A stretch of 64,000 bases of DNA from positions 1 to 64,000 of the forward strand of contig NZ_BMYK01000003.1 of assembly GCF_014652235.1 (NCBI RefSeq), read 5' to 3'. The notes beneath the pieces are model-generated. The model was not told where the DNA came from. It was given only the letters and a program-made list of their open reading frames with translations, and did not search any database. This DNA comes from Pseudorhodoferax aquiterrae. Its GTDB lineage: Bacteria; Pseudomonadota; Gammaproteobacteria; Burkholderiales; Burkholderiaceae_C. The position numbers and the translations under genes are program-made. Positions 31,966 to 41,714 of this stretch are shown piece by piece (position 1 is the first letter of the stretch; each line of letters opens with the position of its first letter).

Positions 31966-33555
31966 TCATTGCAGCGCGATGAACTCGTACTTGGGCTTGC
32001 CCAGCAGGTTGGACGCGTAGCCCTGCACCTTGGACGAGGCCGCCACCAGCTCGTACTGGAAGGCCAGCGGCACCACCAGCGCGTTCTCCATCACATGGCG
32101 CTGCAGGCGCCGGAAGATCAGCGTGCGCGACTCGATGCGCTCGGCCACGCGGCTCTCGGCCAGCATGTCGGCCAGCTCCTTGCCGGTGTCCACGCGGCCG
32201 GCGTTGAAGTAGGCGTCCTTGCTGTACATCAGGCTGTAGGTCATGCTCGGATCGGGCCGGCCGGTCCAGGCCGACAGCAGCATGTCGAACTTCTTCTCGG
32301 TGCCGAAGAACTGGCCGCTGATCTCGGGGATGGTGCCGGTGATGAACTTGAGCCGGATGCCGGCCTCGCGCAGCTGTTCCATGACGATCTCGCTGCGCCG
32401 CACCGAATCCTGGTCGGTGTAGCTGCCCACGGTCAACTCGATGCCGTCCTTGTAGCCGGCCTCGGCCAGCAGCGCGCGGGCCTTGGCCACGTCGCGCGGG
32501 TACAGGCCCACCAGGCTCTCGTCGAAGGCCCAGTGGCTCTTGGGCAGGTTCATGTAGGCGGGCTCGCCCACGCCGGCCAGCGTGCCCTTCACGAAGGCCT
32601 GGCGGTCCACGGCATGGTTCAGCGCCTGGCGCACCTTGAGCTTGTCCAGGCCCGGCTTGGCCATGTTGAGGTACAGCTGCAGGCAGTACAGCGTGGGCCC
32701 GCTGATCCGGCGCAGGTCCTTGGCCTTGGTGATGATGGGGATCAGCCGCGGCGGCACCTGGTAGGCGAAGTCGTTCTGCCCGCTGACCACGGCGCGCAGG
32801 CCCGTGGCCAGCTCGGGAATGATGAAGAACTCGATGCCGTCGACGAAGGCGCGGTCCTTGCGCCAGTAGTTGTCGGCGCGCGTGACCTCCACCTTCTCGT
32901 TGGCCGACCAGCGCACGATCTTCCAGGGGCCCGCGCCCACGGGCTTGCGGTCGTGCTCGGCGCCCAGCGCCCGCACGGCCTTGGGCGAGACCATCATGCC
33001 CGCGCGGTCCGACAGGATGGCCGGCAGCGCGGTGTCGGGCCGCTGCAGCTTGACCGTCACCTGCAGCGGGCCGCTGACCAGCACCTCGCCCACGTTCTGC
33101 AGGTCGGCCTTGATGTTGGAGCGCGGGTCCTGGCGGTTGCGGTCGAAGTTGAACTTGACGGCCTCGGCGTTCATCGGCGTGCCGTCGTGGAAGACGATGC
33201 CGGGCTGGATGTCCAGCACCATGGTCAGCGGGTCCGGGAAGCTGTATCTGGCCATGCCCGGCTTGGTCTTGAGCGTCTGGTAGTCCCACTCGACCAGCGT
33301 GTCGAAGATGGTCCACAGGAAGGTGTGGTCGGAGCCCGCGCCGCCCGTGGCCGGGTCCAGGCTGGAGGGGTTGGCATTGGCCGAGACCTTGAGCACGCCG
33401 CCGCGTTTGGGGGCCGCTGCCTGGGCCCAGGCGCCGCCCGCGGCGGCCGCGCCAGCGATGGCGCCGGCCATGACCATGAGGTCTCGGCGCGACAGGACCG
33501 CGGCGGCGGGCCCGGGCCCGGGCTCGGTTTCGGATGCGGATGCTGGCTGGCTCAT
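31966..33555 (-). CDS. Peptide-type ABC substrate-binding protein, Tat-exported
   Basis: 529 residues, SBP family 5 (DppA/OppA). The N-terminus carries a twin-arginine signal (SRRDLMVMAGAIAGAAAAGG, about residues 22-41), so export as a folded protein is likely. The mature part starts near PKRGGVLKVSANANPSSLDP, as in family members, and includes the VKFNFDRN segment. Ligand unknown. It is the receptor for the adjacent permeases and the two ATPases upstream. Confidence 0.93.
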   Translation of the reverse strand: MSQPASASETEPGPGPAAAVLSRRDLMVMAGAIAGAAAAGGAWAQAAAPKRGGVLKVSANANPSSLDPATGGAGSDHTFLWTIFDTLVEWDYQTLKTKPGMARYSFPDPLTMVLDIQPGIVFHDGTPMNAEAVKFNFDRNRQDPRSNIKADLQNVGEVLVSGPLQVTVKLQRPDTALPAILSDRAGMMVSPKAVRALGAEHDRKPVGAGPWKIVRWSANEKVEVTRADNYWRKDRAFVDGIEFFIIPELATGLRAVVSGQNDFAYQVPPRLIPIITKAKDLRRISGPTLYCLQLYLNMAKPGLDKLKVRQALNHAVDRQAFVKGTLAGVGEPAYMNLPKSHWAFDESLVGLYPRDVAKARALLAEAGYKDGIELTVGSYTDQDSVRRSEIVMEQLREAGIRLKFITGTIPEISGQFFGTEKKFDMLLSAWTGRPDPSMTYSLMYSKDAYFNAGRVDTGKELADMLAESRVAERIESRTLIFRRLQRHVMENALVVPLAFQYELVAASSKVQGYASNLLGKPKYEFIALQ

Positions 33556-33605
33556 GCTTGTCTCCTGGTGGTGTTCTGGGAAGCGCTCTGCCGCAGGCCG
33601 CGCGC

Positions 33606-34603
33606 TCAGGGGCCTTGCCGTGTCGGCGGCCCGTCGGCCGTGGCGTAGTGGCAGGCCGCCCAGTGCGCGGGCCGCAGCTCGCGCCAGGCCGGCGCCTCCG
33701 CTGCGCAGCGCGGTTGCGCGCTGGGGCAGCGCGTGCGGAAGCGGCAGCCCGAGGGCGGGTCGATCGGGCTCGGGATCTCGCCCTGCAGCACGATGCGCTT
33801 GCGGCTGCGCAGGTGCGCGGGCAGCGGCACCGGGTCGGCCGACATCAGCGCCTCGGTGTAGGGGTGCAGCGGGCGTTCGCCGACCGCCTCGGTCGGCCCG
33901 AGTTCCATGAGCCGGCCCAGGTAGGTCACGGCGATGCGGTCGCTCACGTGCGAGACCACCGACAGGTCGTGCGTGATGAAGACGTAGGTCAGCCCCAGTT
34001 CGCGCTGCAGGTCGGCGAACAGGTTGAGCACGTCGCCGCGGATGGACACGTCCAGCGCCGCCACCACCTCGTCGCAGACGATGAGCTTGGGCTGCAGCGT
34101 GAGCGCACGCGCGATGTTGATGCGCTGCTTCTGCCCGCCCGACAGCATGTGCGGGTAGCGCTGTGCGTACTCGGCCGCGATGCCGACCCGGTCCAGCGCC
34201 TGCAGCGCGCGGCGCTCGCGCTCGGCCGCCGTGAGGCCACCGGCGATCTCCAGCGGCTCGCAGACGCTGTCGAGCACACGCTGGCGCGGGTTCAGCGCGG
34301 CATGCGGGTCCTGGAAGATGATCTGGTAGTCGCGCCGGTGCGTGCGCAGCGCGCGTGCGCCCAGCGTCTGCGGGTCCACGCCAGCGTGCAACACCTGGCC
34401 TTCGGTCGGCGCCAGCAGCGACACCAGGGCCCGCCCCAGCGTGGTCTTGCCCGAGCCCGACTCGCCGATGATGCCGAAGGTCTCGCCGGCCTGCACGTCG
34501 AAGCTCACGCCGTCGACGGCATGCACGGTCTGGCCGCGCTCGGGCAGCGGGAAGCGGATGGCGAGGTCGCGCACGCTGAGCAGCGGCGCCGCTGCGGCGG
34601 CAG

Positions 34604-34607
<4 letters not shown>
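33606..34607 (-). CDS. Peptide-type ABC ATPase, DppF family
   Basis: 333 residues starting at a TTG (34607) that overlaps the stop of the preceding ATPase gene as TTGA. No ATG or GTG fits before the Walker region. Walker A is [11 protein letters not shown], signature [16 protein letters not shown], Walker [13 protein letters not shown]. The C-terminal oligopeptide-transporter domain carries a Cys-rich [14 protein letters not shown] motif, which in relatives binds an iron-sulfur cluster. It pairs with the DppD-type ATPase. Confidence 0.92.
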
Positions 34608-35581
<974 letters not shown>

Positions 35582-35605
35582 GGTGCGGTGGTGTCGTTCG
35601 AAGCC

Positions 35606-36445
35606 TCAGAGCACCTGGCGGCGGAAGGCGTCCGCGTCGTCGGCATCCAGGAGGCCCAGGTAGTGCAAGACCTCGTCGCGGGTGTTGCTCATGATCTTGC
35701 GCATCAAGGCCTCGGCGCCGTCCACGTCGCTGGCGCGGATCGTCTCGAGCAGCCGCGCATAGTCTTCGTACGTCGCAGTGCGCCGCGCCGAGCTCTCGTA
35801 GTCCGGCGGCGCGGGCTTGACCCACAGCATGCGCCACAGCGCATCGTGCGGCAGGTCGCGGTAGGTGGTCTGCAGCACCTTGGGGCTGCGGCAGGCGGCC
35901 AGCAGGCCCATGGCCACGCGGCCCGTGGCCTGCGCGAAATCGAGCAGCGAGGGCTTCTTCTGCCCGGCCAGCTTGCGCAGCTGCGCGAGGCGCGGATCGA
36001 CCTCGGCGAGGCCGGACTTGTCAGGGTTGCGCGAGAGGTAGCGCACCGCCAGGCCCAGCAGCACGCCGCGCACGTTGAAGATGTCGGCGATCTCGTTGTG
36101 CGAAAGGTGGCGCACGCGCGCGCCGCGGCGCGCCTGGATCTCGATCAGGCCCTGGCGTTCGAGGATGCGCAGCGCATCGCGCACGGGGCCGCGGCTGACC
36201 GAGAACATCTCGGCTACGGCCTGCTCGCCGACGCGCGCGCCGACCGCATGGCGGCCTTCGAGGATGGCCTGGCCGAGCTGCTTGGCAATCTGCTCGCCGG
36301 TGGTGGCGGTGGTGGCGGCCCTGGTCGTGGTGGGGGTCTTCGCGGCCTTGTGCAGGGCACGCCCCCTCGACGTTCCAGCGGTGCTGGACGAGACCTTTGC
36401 AGCGGCTTTGGCGGGGGTCTTGCGGGCGTGTGGCATCTCTGACAT
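35606..36445 (-). CDS. GntR-family (FCD) transcriptional regulator
   Basis: 279 residues. A basic Ala/Lys/Pro/Thr-rich tail of about 50 residues (KTPAKAAAK, histone-H1-like) precedes a winged HTH at about 58-115 (VAEMFSVSRGPVRDALRILE). An all-helical FCD effector domain follows, which usually binds an organic acid and a metal. The tail is not part of the family fold. First gene of a 15.9-kb same-strand array and divergent from the biotin carrier gene, so it probably controls both. Confidence 0.9.
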   Translation of the reverse strand: MSEMPHARKTPAKAAAKVSSSTAGTSRGRALHKAAKTPTTTRAATTATTGEQIAKQLGQAILEGRHAVGARVGEQAVAEMFSVSRGPVRDALRILERQGLIEIQARRGARVRHLSHNEIADIFNVRGVLLGLAVRYLSRNPDKSGLAEVDPRLAQLRKLAGQKKPSLLDFAQATGRVAMGLLAACRSPKVLQTTYRDLPHDALWRMLWVKPAPPDYESSARRTATYEDYARLLETIRASDVDGAEALMRKIMSNTRDEVLHYLGLLDADDADAFRRQVL

Positions 36446-36460
36446 GCACCTTGGCGCGTC

Positions 36461-36507
36461 GATTCTAGGAATCAGATGCCTCCATTGAAACTGTCATTTG
36501 TTAACAA
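36461..36507. promoter_or_regulatory. Putative GntR operators in divergent promoter region
   Basis: Two perfect inverted repeats lie in the 143 bases between the GntR gene and the biotin carrier gene: GATTCTAGGAATC at 36461-36473 and TTGTTAACAA at 36498-36507. The second fits the general TNGTNNNACNA form bound by FadR-subfamily GntR proteins. The local sequence is notably AT-rich for this genome. I could not fix convincing -35/-10 elements. Confidence 0.45.
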
Positions 36508-36588
36508 TTTCGGAGTGTTTTCCCCTATGTCTCGCGGACCCGTGCGCCGGTCCAATCGAGCGGCCATTCGCACTGGAGACACGACACC

Positions 36589-36810
36589 ATGGGCATGCAC
36601 CGCATCGAATCCCCCGTCACAGGAAAAGTCTGGAAGCTGGAGCGCCAGGTCGGCGACCAGGTCGCCGCCGGCGACACGCTGCTGATCCTCGAATCCATGA
36701 AGATGGAGATCCCGCTGGACGCCACCGCCAACGGCGTGCTGCAGCAGCTGCTGGTCGGCGAAGGCGACGAGGTGCAGGAGAACCAGGTGCTGGTCATCGT
36801 CGCGTCCTGA
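36589..36810 (+). CDS. Stand-alone biotin carboxyl carrier protein
   Basis: 73 residues, only the biotinyl/lipoyl domain. The biotinylation motif ESMKME is complete, with the target Lys at residue 38, and the second half has the mirrored GEGDEVQENQVLVIV strand. In normal acyl-CoA carboxylases this domain ends the alpha subunit after biotin carboxylase; here it is free. It is divergent from the GntR gene and converges with the MATE gene, 7 bases away. The likely partner is the carboxyltransferase at 28509-30065. Confidence 0.93.
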   Translation: MGMHRIESPVTGKVWKLERQVGDQVAAGDTLLILESMKMEIPLDATANGVLQQLLVGEGDEVQENQVLVIVAS

Positions 36811-36817
36811 TGCGCCG

Positions 36818-38260
36818 CTACTCGCCGTAGTGCGTGTCGGCCACGGAGGCCGCAGCGGCCGTCGTGCCGGCCAGTGGGCTCAGCATCAGCGGCCGGCGCC
36901 GCCAGCCGCCCCAGCGGTAATAGGCGCAGGCCAGCAGTGCCGAGCTGAGGCTGCCGAACGGAAAGCTCCACCAGATCGCATCGCTGCCCAGCCAGGGCTC
37001 CAGCCCCGCCGCGAAGGGCACGCGGAACACCCACATGGTGACCACGAAGATCAGCGTGGGGGCCAGCATCGCACCGTTGGCCCGCACCACGGCGAACAGG
37101 CCCATGGTGATGGACAGCGCGACCCAGCCCCACAGCGTGATGAAGTGGATGCGGCGCGCCTGCGCCAGCACCTCGCCGCCCGCGTCGTCGGCGCGGATGA
37201 ACAGGCGCAGCGGCAGCTCGTCGAAGGCCGCGCCCAGCGCGTAGATCACCAGCAGGGCCGTGGTCGAGACGGCCAGGCTGGCCAGGCAGCCACGCAATGC
37301 GATCTGCTCCACGCGCGGCCAGCGGCCGGCGCCGATGTTCATCGCCGCCATGGCCGACATGGAGGCCGCCAGCGCATTGCCCGGCACCTGCACGTAGGTC
37401 CACAGCTGCGCCGCGCCCGCGTAGGCGGCGGCGGTGGCGGCGCCATGGCGGTTGACCAGGCCCAGCAGCGCAAAGTACGCACCCTGCGTGACGACGGACT
37501 CCAGCGCCATCGGCACGCCGCGGCGCAGCATGAGCAGCAGCAGCGCGCGCTCGGGCCGCAGGTGGCGGATGTCGTCGCCGTGCAGCGCGATGGGCAGCCG
37601 GCGGCGGTACACGGTGCCCAGCAGTGCGGCCAGCGCGGCACCGGCACTGAGCAGATTGGCCAGGCCCACGCCCGCGATGCCCAGCACGCGCAGCAGCAGC
37701 GGCACCAGCAGCAGCGACAGCACGATCCAAACGAGCGTGAAGCGGAACGGCGTGCGCGAATCGCCGGTGCCGCGCAGCATCATCACGAGCACGAGGTAGA
37801 CGAAGATCGCCGGCATCGACAGGCAGGTGAAGCGCAAGTGCATCACGGCGTAGCCGCGCGCCTGCAGCGGCGTGCCCAGCGCGTCGATGATGGGCGGCGC
37901 CAGCGCCCAGCCCGCCGCGGCGACCAGCAGCGAGAAGCCGACCACGAAGGCCAGCGCGCAGCCGGCCACGCGCTTGACGGCATCCATGTCGCCCGCGCCC
38001 AGTGACTGGCCGATGGCCACGCCGGCGGCCGTGCCCATGCCCATCACGGCACCCATCAGCATGAAGACCAGCACGGCCGCCGTGGCCACGGCCGGCAGCG
38101 CGTTGGCGCCCAGCAGCTGGCCGACCCACAGCGCGGCCCAGGTGCTGGAGGCCGCGTGCAGCAGGTTGGTGGCCAACAGCGGCAGCGCGAAGCGCATCAG
38201 CACGGGCGCGATCGGCCCGGCGACGAAGCGGCTGGCCAGGGCGTGGGAGGGCGCGCTCAC
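36818..38260 (-). CDS. MATE-family multidrug/organic cation exporter
   Basis: 480 residues from a GTG that overlaps the acyl-CoA ligase stop (GTGA). About twelve hydrophobic helices in two similar halves. The N-terminal half shows PLLATNLLHAASSTWAALWV and GTAAGVAIGQSLGAGD; the repeat in the second half has MAAMNIGAGRW. Expected to export a small compound with Na+ or H+ in exchange. As last gene of a catabolic array it may remove a toxic intermediate (inference). Confidence 0.9.
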   Translation of the reverse strand: MSAPSHALASRFVAGPIAPVLMRFALPLLATNLLHAASSTWAALWVGQLLGANALPAVATAAVLVFMLMGAVMGMGTAAGVAIGQSLGAGDMDAVKRVAGCALAFVVGFSLLVAAAGWALAPPIIDALGTPLQARGYAVMHLRFTCLSMPAIFVYLVLVMMLRGTGDSRTPFRFTLVWIVLSLLLVPLLLRVLGIAGVGLANLLSAGAALAALLGTVYRRRLPIALHGDDIRHLRPERALLLLMLRRGVPMALESVVTQGAYFALLGLVNRHGAATAAAYAGAAQLWTYVQVPGNALAASMSAMAAMNIGAGRWPRVEQIALRGCLASLAVSTTALLVIYALGAAFDELPLRLFIRADDAGGEVLAQARRIHFITLWGWVALSITMGLFAVVRANGAMLAPTLIFVVTMWVFRVPFAAGLEPWLGSDAIWWSFPFGSLSSALLACAYYRWGGWRRRPLMLSPLAGTTAAAASVADTHYGE

Positions 38261-39966
38261 ACGCCGGCGGTGTGGCCTTGGTGCTCGGCCAGCGCGTCCT
38301 CACGGATCTGGCGCTTGAGGATCTTGCCCGAGGGCGTGCGTGGCAGCGGGCCGGGCGCGATGCGGATGTAGCGCGGGATCTCGAAGCGCGCCAGGTGCTG
38401 CGCCAGGAAGCTGCGCAAGCTCTCCGCATCCAGGCCCGGTGCACCGTGCACGGTCGCACCGACCTCCTCGCCCATGCGCTCGTCGGGCACGGCGTAGACG
38501 GCGGCCTCGTGCACGTCCGGGTGCATGAGCAAGGCCGCCTCGACCTGGCCGCAGCCGATGTTCTCGCCGCCGCGGATGATGAGGTCCTTGATGCGGTCGA
38601 CGATGAACAGGAAGCCGTCGTCGTCGATGTAGGCCACGTCGCCGGTGCGGAACCAGTCGCCGTCCACGAAGCTGCGTGCATTGGCATCGGGCCGGTTCCA
38701 GTAGCCCGGGAACACCGAGGTGCCGCGCACCAGCAGCTCGCCGCGCTGGCCGGCCGGCAGGGTCTTGCCCGTCTCGTCGACGATGCGCAGCTCCAGCACC
38801 AGCGCGCAGCGGCCGGCGCTGGCGGGGCGGGCCAGGTAGTCCTCGCCGCCGATGCCGGTGCCGATGGCGTTGGTCTCCGTCATGCCCCAGCCGGTGTTGG
38901 GCAAGGCCTGGCCGAAGCTCGCGCCGATCTGGCGCACCTGCTCGGGCGCACGCGGCGCGCCGCCGCCGCCCACGGTGACCAGCGTGTCCAGGCTGAGCTT
39001 CTTCTGCCGGGCCACGCGCACGAGGTCGCCCGTCATCGCGGCCGGCGCGTTGACCGAGGTCAGCCGCTCGCGCGCGATGAGCTCCGCCGCCTGCTCGGGG
39101 TCCCAGCGGTACATGGCGACCACGCGCCGCTGCAGGCGGTAGCTGGCAAGGTAGGACGCATGCAGCCCCGACACATGGAACAGCGGAATGGCCAGCAGCG
39201 TGCCGGGTTGCGGCGCTGGCACGGCGGGCGGCTCCAGGCCGGCCACGCGTTCGGCCACCGCGCGGTCGAGCTCCCAGGACAGCAGGGCCGACAGGATGTT
39301 GCGGTGCGTGGACACCACCCCCTTGGGATGGCCCGTAGAGCCCGAGGTGTAGAGGATGGTGGCGTGGTCATCGGGCGCGATGTCTGCGGCAGGCATGGGC
39401 ACCTCGCCCACGGCGTCCGTCAGCTCCCGCAGCGCACGCACGCCCGGGGGCCGTTCCAGCGTGCGCACGGCCAGGCACTGCAGCTGCGGCAGCGCGGCGC
39501 GCACCTGGGGCTGCGTGAGCCGCGCCAGCCGTTCGGCATCGGCCAGCACCACCTTGGCCCCGCAGTCCTGCAGGCCATAGAGCAGTTCGTCGGCCTGCCA
39601 GTGGCCGTTCATGGCCACGGCCACGGCGCCGATGCCCGTGATCGCGCAGAAGGCCAGCACCCATTCGGGGTAGTTGCGCATGGCGATGGCCACGCGGTCG
39701 CCCGGGCGCACGCCGCAGTCGTGCACAAGCACATGGCCGATGCGGCTGGCCGCGCGCCAGGCCTCGGCGAACGTCATGCGCTCGTCCTGGTAGACCAGGA
39801 AAGGCCGGTCGCTGGCCGTGCTCTCGTACAGCGCGCGCAGTGACCTCGGGGCGTTCGTGAACACGCGCACCTGGCGGCCCAGCGCGGTGGCGTCTTCCAG
39901 TGCATAGGGCATGCCGGGCGCCGTCAGCGCGGCGATGGCTTCGGCGCGGGTCGTGGGTTGGGCCAT
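38257..39966 (-). CDS. AMP-dependent acyl-CoA synthetase/ligase
   Basis: 569 residues, ANL superfamily. The P-loop-like AMP motif ILYTSGSTGHPKGVVSTH is near residue 215, the GWGMTETNAIG A5 motif near 350, and the hinge RTGDVAYIDDDGFLFIVDR near 450. The catalytic Lys is in RTPSGKILKRQ close to the C-terminus. It activates a carboxylic acid to its CoA ester. The enoyl-CoA hydratase gene is one base upstream and the MATE gene overlaps by 4 bases. Substrate not predictable. Confidence 0.95.
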   Translation of the reverse strand: MAQPTTRAEAIAALTAPGMPYALEDATALGRQVRVFTNAPRSLRALYESTASDRPFLVYQDERMTFAEAWRAASRIGHVLVHDCGVRPGDRVAIAMRNYPEWVLAFCAITGIGAVAVAMNGHWQADELLYGLQDCGAKVVLADAERLARLTQPQVRAALPQLQCLAVRTLERPPGVRALRELTDAVGEVPMPAADIAPDDHATILYTSGSTGHPKGVVSTHRNILSALLSWELDRAVAERVAGLEPPAVPAPQPGTLLAIPLFHVSGLHASYLASYRLQRRVVAMYRWDPEQAAELIARERLTSVNAPAAMTGDLVRVARQKKLSLDTLVTVGGGGAPRAPEQVRQIGASFGQALPNTGWGMTETNAIGTGIGGEDYLARPASAGRCALVLELRIVDETGKTLPAGQRGELLVRGTSVFPGYWNRPDANARSFVDGDWFRTGDVAYIDDDGFLFIVDRIKDLIIRGGENIGCGQVEAALLMHPDVHEAAVYAVPDERMGEEVGATVHGAPGLDAESLRSFLAQHLARFEIPRYIRIAPGPLPRTPSGKILKRQIREDALAEHQGHTAGV

Positions 39967-39967
39967 G

Positions 39968-40798
39968 TCAGCGGCCGTTGAAGACGGGTTCGCGCTTGGC
40001 GACGAAGGCCTTGGTCGCTTCGCGGTGGTCCTCGGTCTGGCCGCAGTGGATGTGGTGCGTGGCCTCCAGGTCCATGCAGTCGTCGACCTCGCCGGCCAGC
40101 GCGCGGTTGAGGTTCTCCTTCATGTAGCGGTAGGCGACCGTGGGGCCGGTGGCCAGGCGCAGCGCGAGCGCGCGCGTGCGCTCGGCCAGTTCCTCGGGCG
40201 CGCAGACCCAGTTCGCGAGGCCCAGGCGCAGCGCCTCGTCGGCGCCCACGCGCTCGGACAGGAAGTACAGCTCGCGCGCCTTGGCGGTGCCCACGAGCTG
40301 CGTGAGGAAGTAGCTGCCGCCGTAGTCGCCCGAGAAGCCGACCTTGGCGAAGGCCGTGGTCATGACGGCCGTGCTGGCCATGATGCGCAGGTCGCAGGCC
40401 AGGGCCAGCGCGAGTCCGGCACCGGCCGCCGCGCCGGGCAGCGCGGCCAGCGTGGGCTTGGGCATCTTGAATAGCTTGCCGGCCGTGGCGCGCTGGTTCA
40501 CGCGCTGGCGGTGGATGGCCTGGTCGATGGTCTGCGCGCCCACGGTGCCGTCGCCGCTGGCGGCCATGCCCTTGACGTCGCCGCCCGCGCAGAAGCCCTT
40601 GCCTGCGCCCGTCAGCACGATGCAGCGCACGGCGTGGTCGAACTCGGCCAGGGCCAGTTGCTCCTGCAACGCGGTGTTCATGGCACGGCTCATGGCGTTG
40701 CGCGCCTCGGGCCGGTTCAGCGTCAGCGTCAGCACGCCTGCATCCAGCTCGGCCAAGAGGTCGGGCGTGCCGGTGTCGATCACGGTGGGTTCGGACAT
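39968..40798 (-). CDS. Enoyl-CoA hydratase/isomerase family protein
   Basis: 276 residues, crotonase fold. The CoA-binding and oxyanion segments are GAGKGFCAGGDVKGM and LPGAAAGAGLALALACDLRIM. At the usual second catalytic glutamate region the sequence reads VGFSGDYGGSYFLTQLVG, so the glutamate pair of true hydratases is not clearly conserved. It may be an isomerase or a hydrolase-type member. ATG 40798 is supported by an AGGAGCACC-like site just upstream. Same strand as MaoC-like and ligase genes. Confidence 0.9.
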   Translation of the reverse strand: MSEPTVIDTGTPDLLAELDAGVLTLTLNRPEARNAMSRAMNTALQEQLALAEFDHAVRCIVLTGAGKGFCAGGDVKGMAASGDGTVGAQTIDQAIHRQRVNQRATAGKLFKMPKPTLAALPGAAAGAGLALALACDLRIMASTAVMTTAFAKVGFSGDYGGSYFLTQLVGTAKARELYFLSERVGADEALRLGLANWVCAPEELAERTRALALRLATGPTVAYRYMKENLNRALAGEVDDCMDLEATHHIHCGQTEDHREATKAFVAKREPVFNGR

Positions 40799-40818
40799 GA
40801 GGGTGCTCCTGGTGGGGT

Positions 40819-41691
40819 TCAGTGGTGGCGGAAGCTGGCGTTGGAGACGACGGTCTTGTCGCCCACCCGCCCTTCGAAGACCAGTTGGCCGGGGCCGTCG
40901 TGCCAGCCCACGATGCGCAACCGGTCGCCCGGGTAGACCGGCGAGGAGAAGCGCAGGCCCAGCGCATGGAAGCGCGCGGCGTCGCCGCCGCACAGCGCGC
41001 CCAGCAGCAGCTGGCCGCAGTGGCCGTAGGTGCACAGGCCGTGCAGGATGGGCTGCTCGAAGCCGCCGAACCGTGCGGCGGCGGGATCGATGTGCAGCGG
41101 GTTGTAGTCGCCCGAGAGCCGGTAGATGTGGGCCTGGTTGGGCGGGATGGCCACCGACAGGTCGAGGTCGGGCGTGCGGTCGGGCATGGTCAGCTTGGCC
41201 GAGCGTGCGGTGCCCGCGCCCTCGAAGGGTGCGATGTCGCCCAATGCCGCCACGCCGCGCCGGAACGAGCCGCTGACCATGCGCACGCAGACGCGGCCGG
41301 AGGCGTCGATGACCTCGGCCTCGACCTCGGCGAAGGCCGCGCCGCGCGGGCGTGGGTGCACCGACAGCAGCCGCGCGCGCACCTGCACCTGGCCTTCGGT
41401 GGGCAGCGGTGCCAGCTGCTCCAAATAGCGCTCGGCGTCCAGCATGAGCGGGCCCGGCGAATTCGGGATGGCATCCGTGTCGAGCTTGAGGCCGGCCGCG
41501 CCCCAGCGGATCGCGAAGGTCGGGAACACGGCGAACTGCGGGTGCTGCTCGTAGACATGGCGCAGGTCGCTGCAGCCGATGCCCACGGCGTACAGCAGCA
41601 CGTCGCGCTGCGTGTAGGCGATGGAGACCGGATCGCTCCAGGGGCCGGGTTGGTCGTCGGGCAGCAGTGCGCGCGGGCGGTAGGTGGGCAT
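40819..41691 (-). CDS. MaoC-like (R)-specific enoyl-CoA hydratase
   Basis: 290 residues, double hot-dog fold as in peroxisomal hydratase 2. The hydratase-2 motif is complete in the C-terminal half: YRLSGDYNPLHIDP and then GFEQPILHGLCTYG, with the catalytic Asp and His. The N-terminal half (about 1-150) is the degenerate hot-dog. It adds water to 2-enoyl-CoA giving the (R)-3-hydroxy product. It lies 20-23 bases from its neighbours on the same strand. Confidence 0.92.
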   Translation of the reverse strand: MPTYRPRALLPDDQPGPWSDPVSIAYTQRDVLLYAVGIGCSDLRHVYEQHPQFAVFPTFAIRWGAAGLKLDTDAIPNSPGPLMLDAERYLEQLAPLPTEGQVQVRARLLSVHPRPRGAAFAEVEAEVIDASGRVCVRMVSGSFRRGVAALGDIAPFEGAGTARSAKLTMPDRTPDLDLSVAIPPNQAHIYRLSGDYNPLHIDPAAARFGGFEQPILHGLCTYGHCGQLLLGALCGGDAARFHALGLRFSSPVYPGDRLRIVGWHDGPGQLVFEGRVGDKTVVSNASFRHH

Positions 41692-41714
41692 GGGTTTGTC
41701 TCCTTTGGTGTCGT

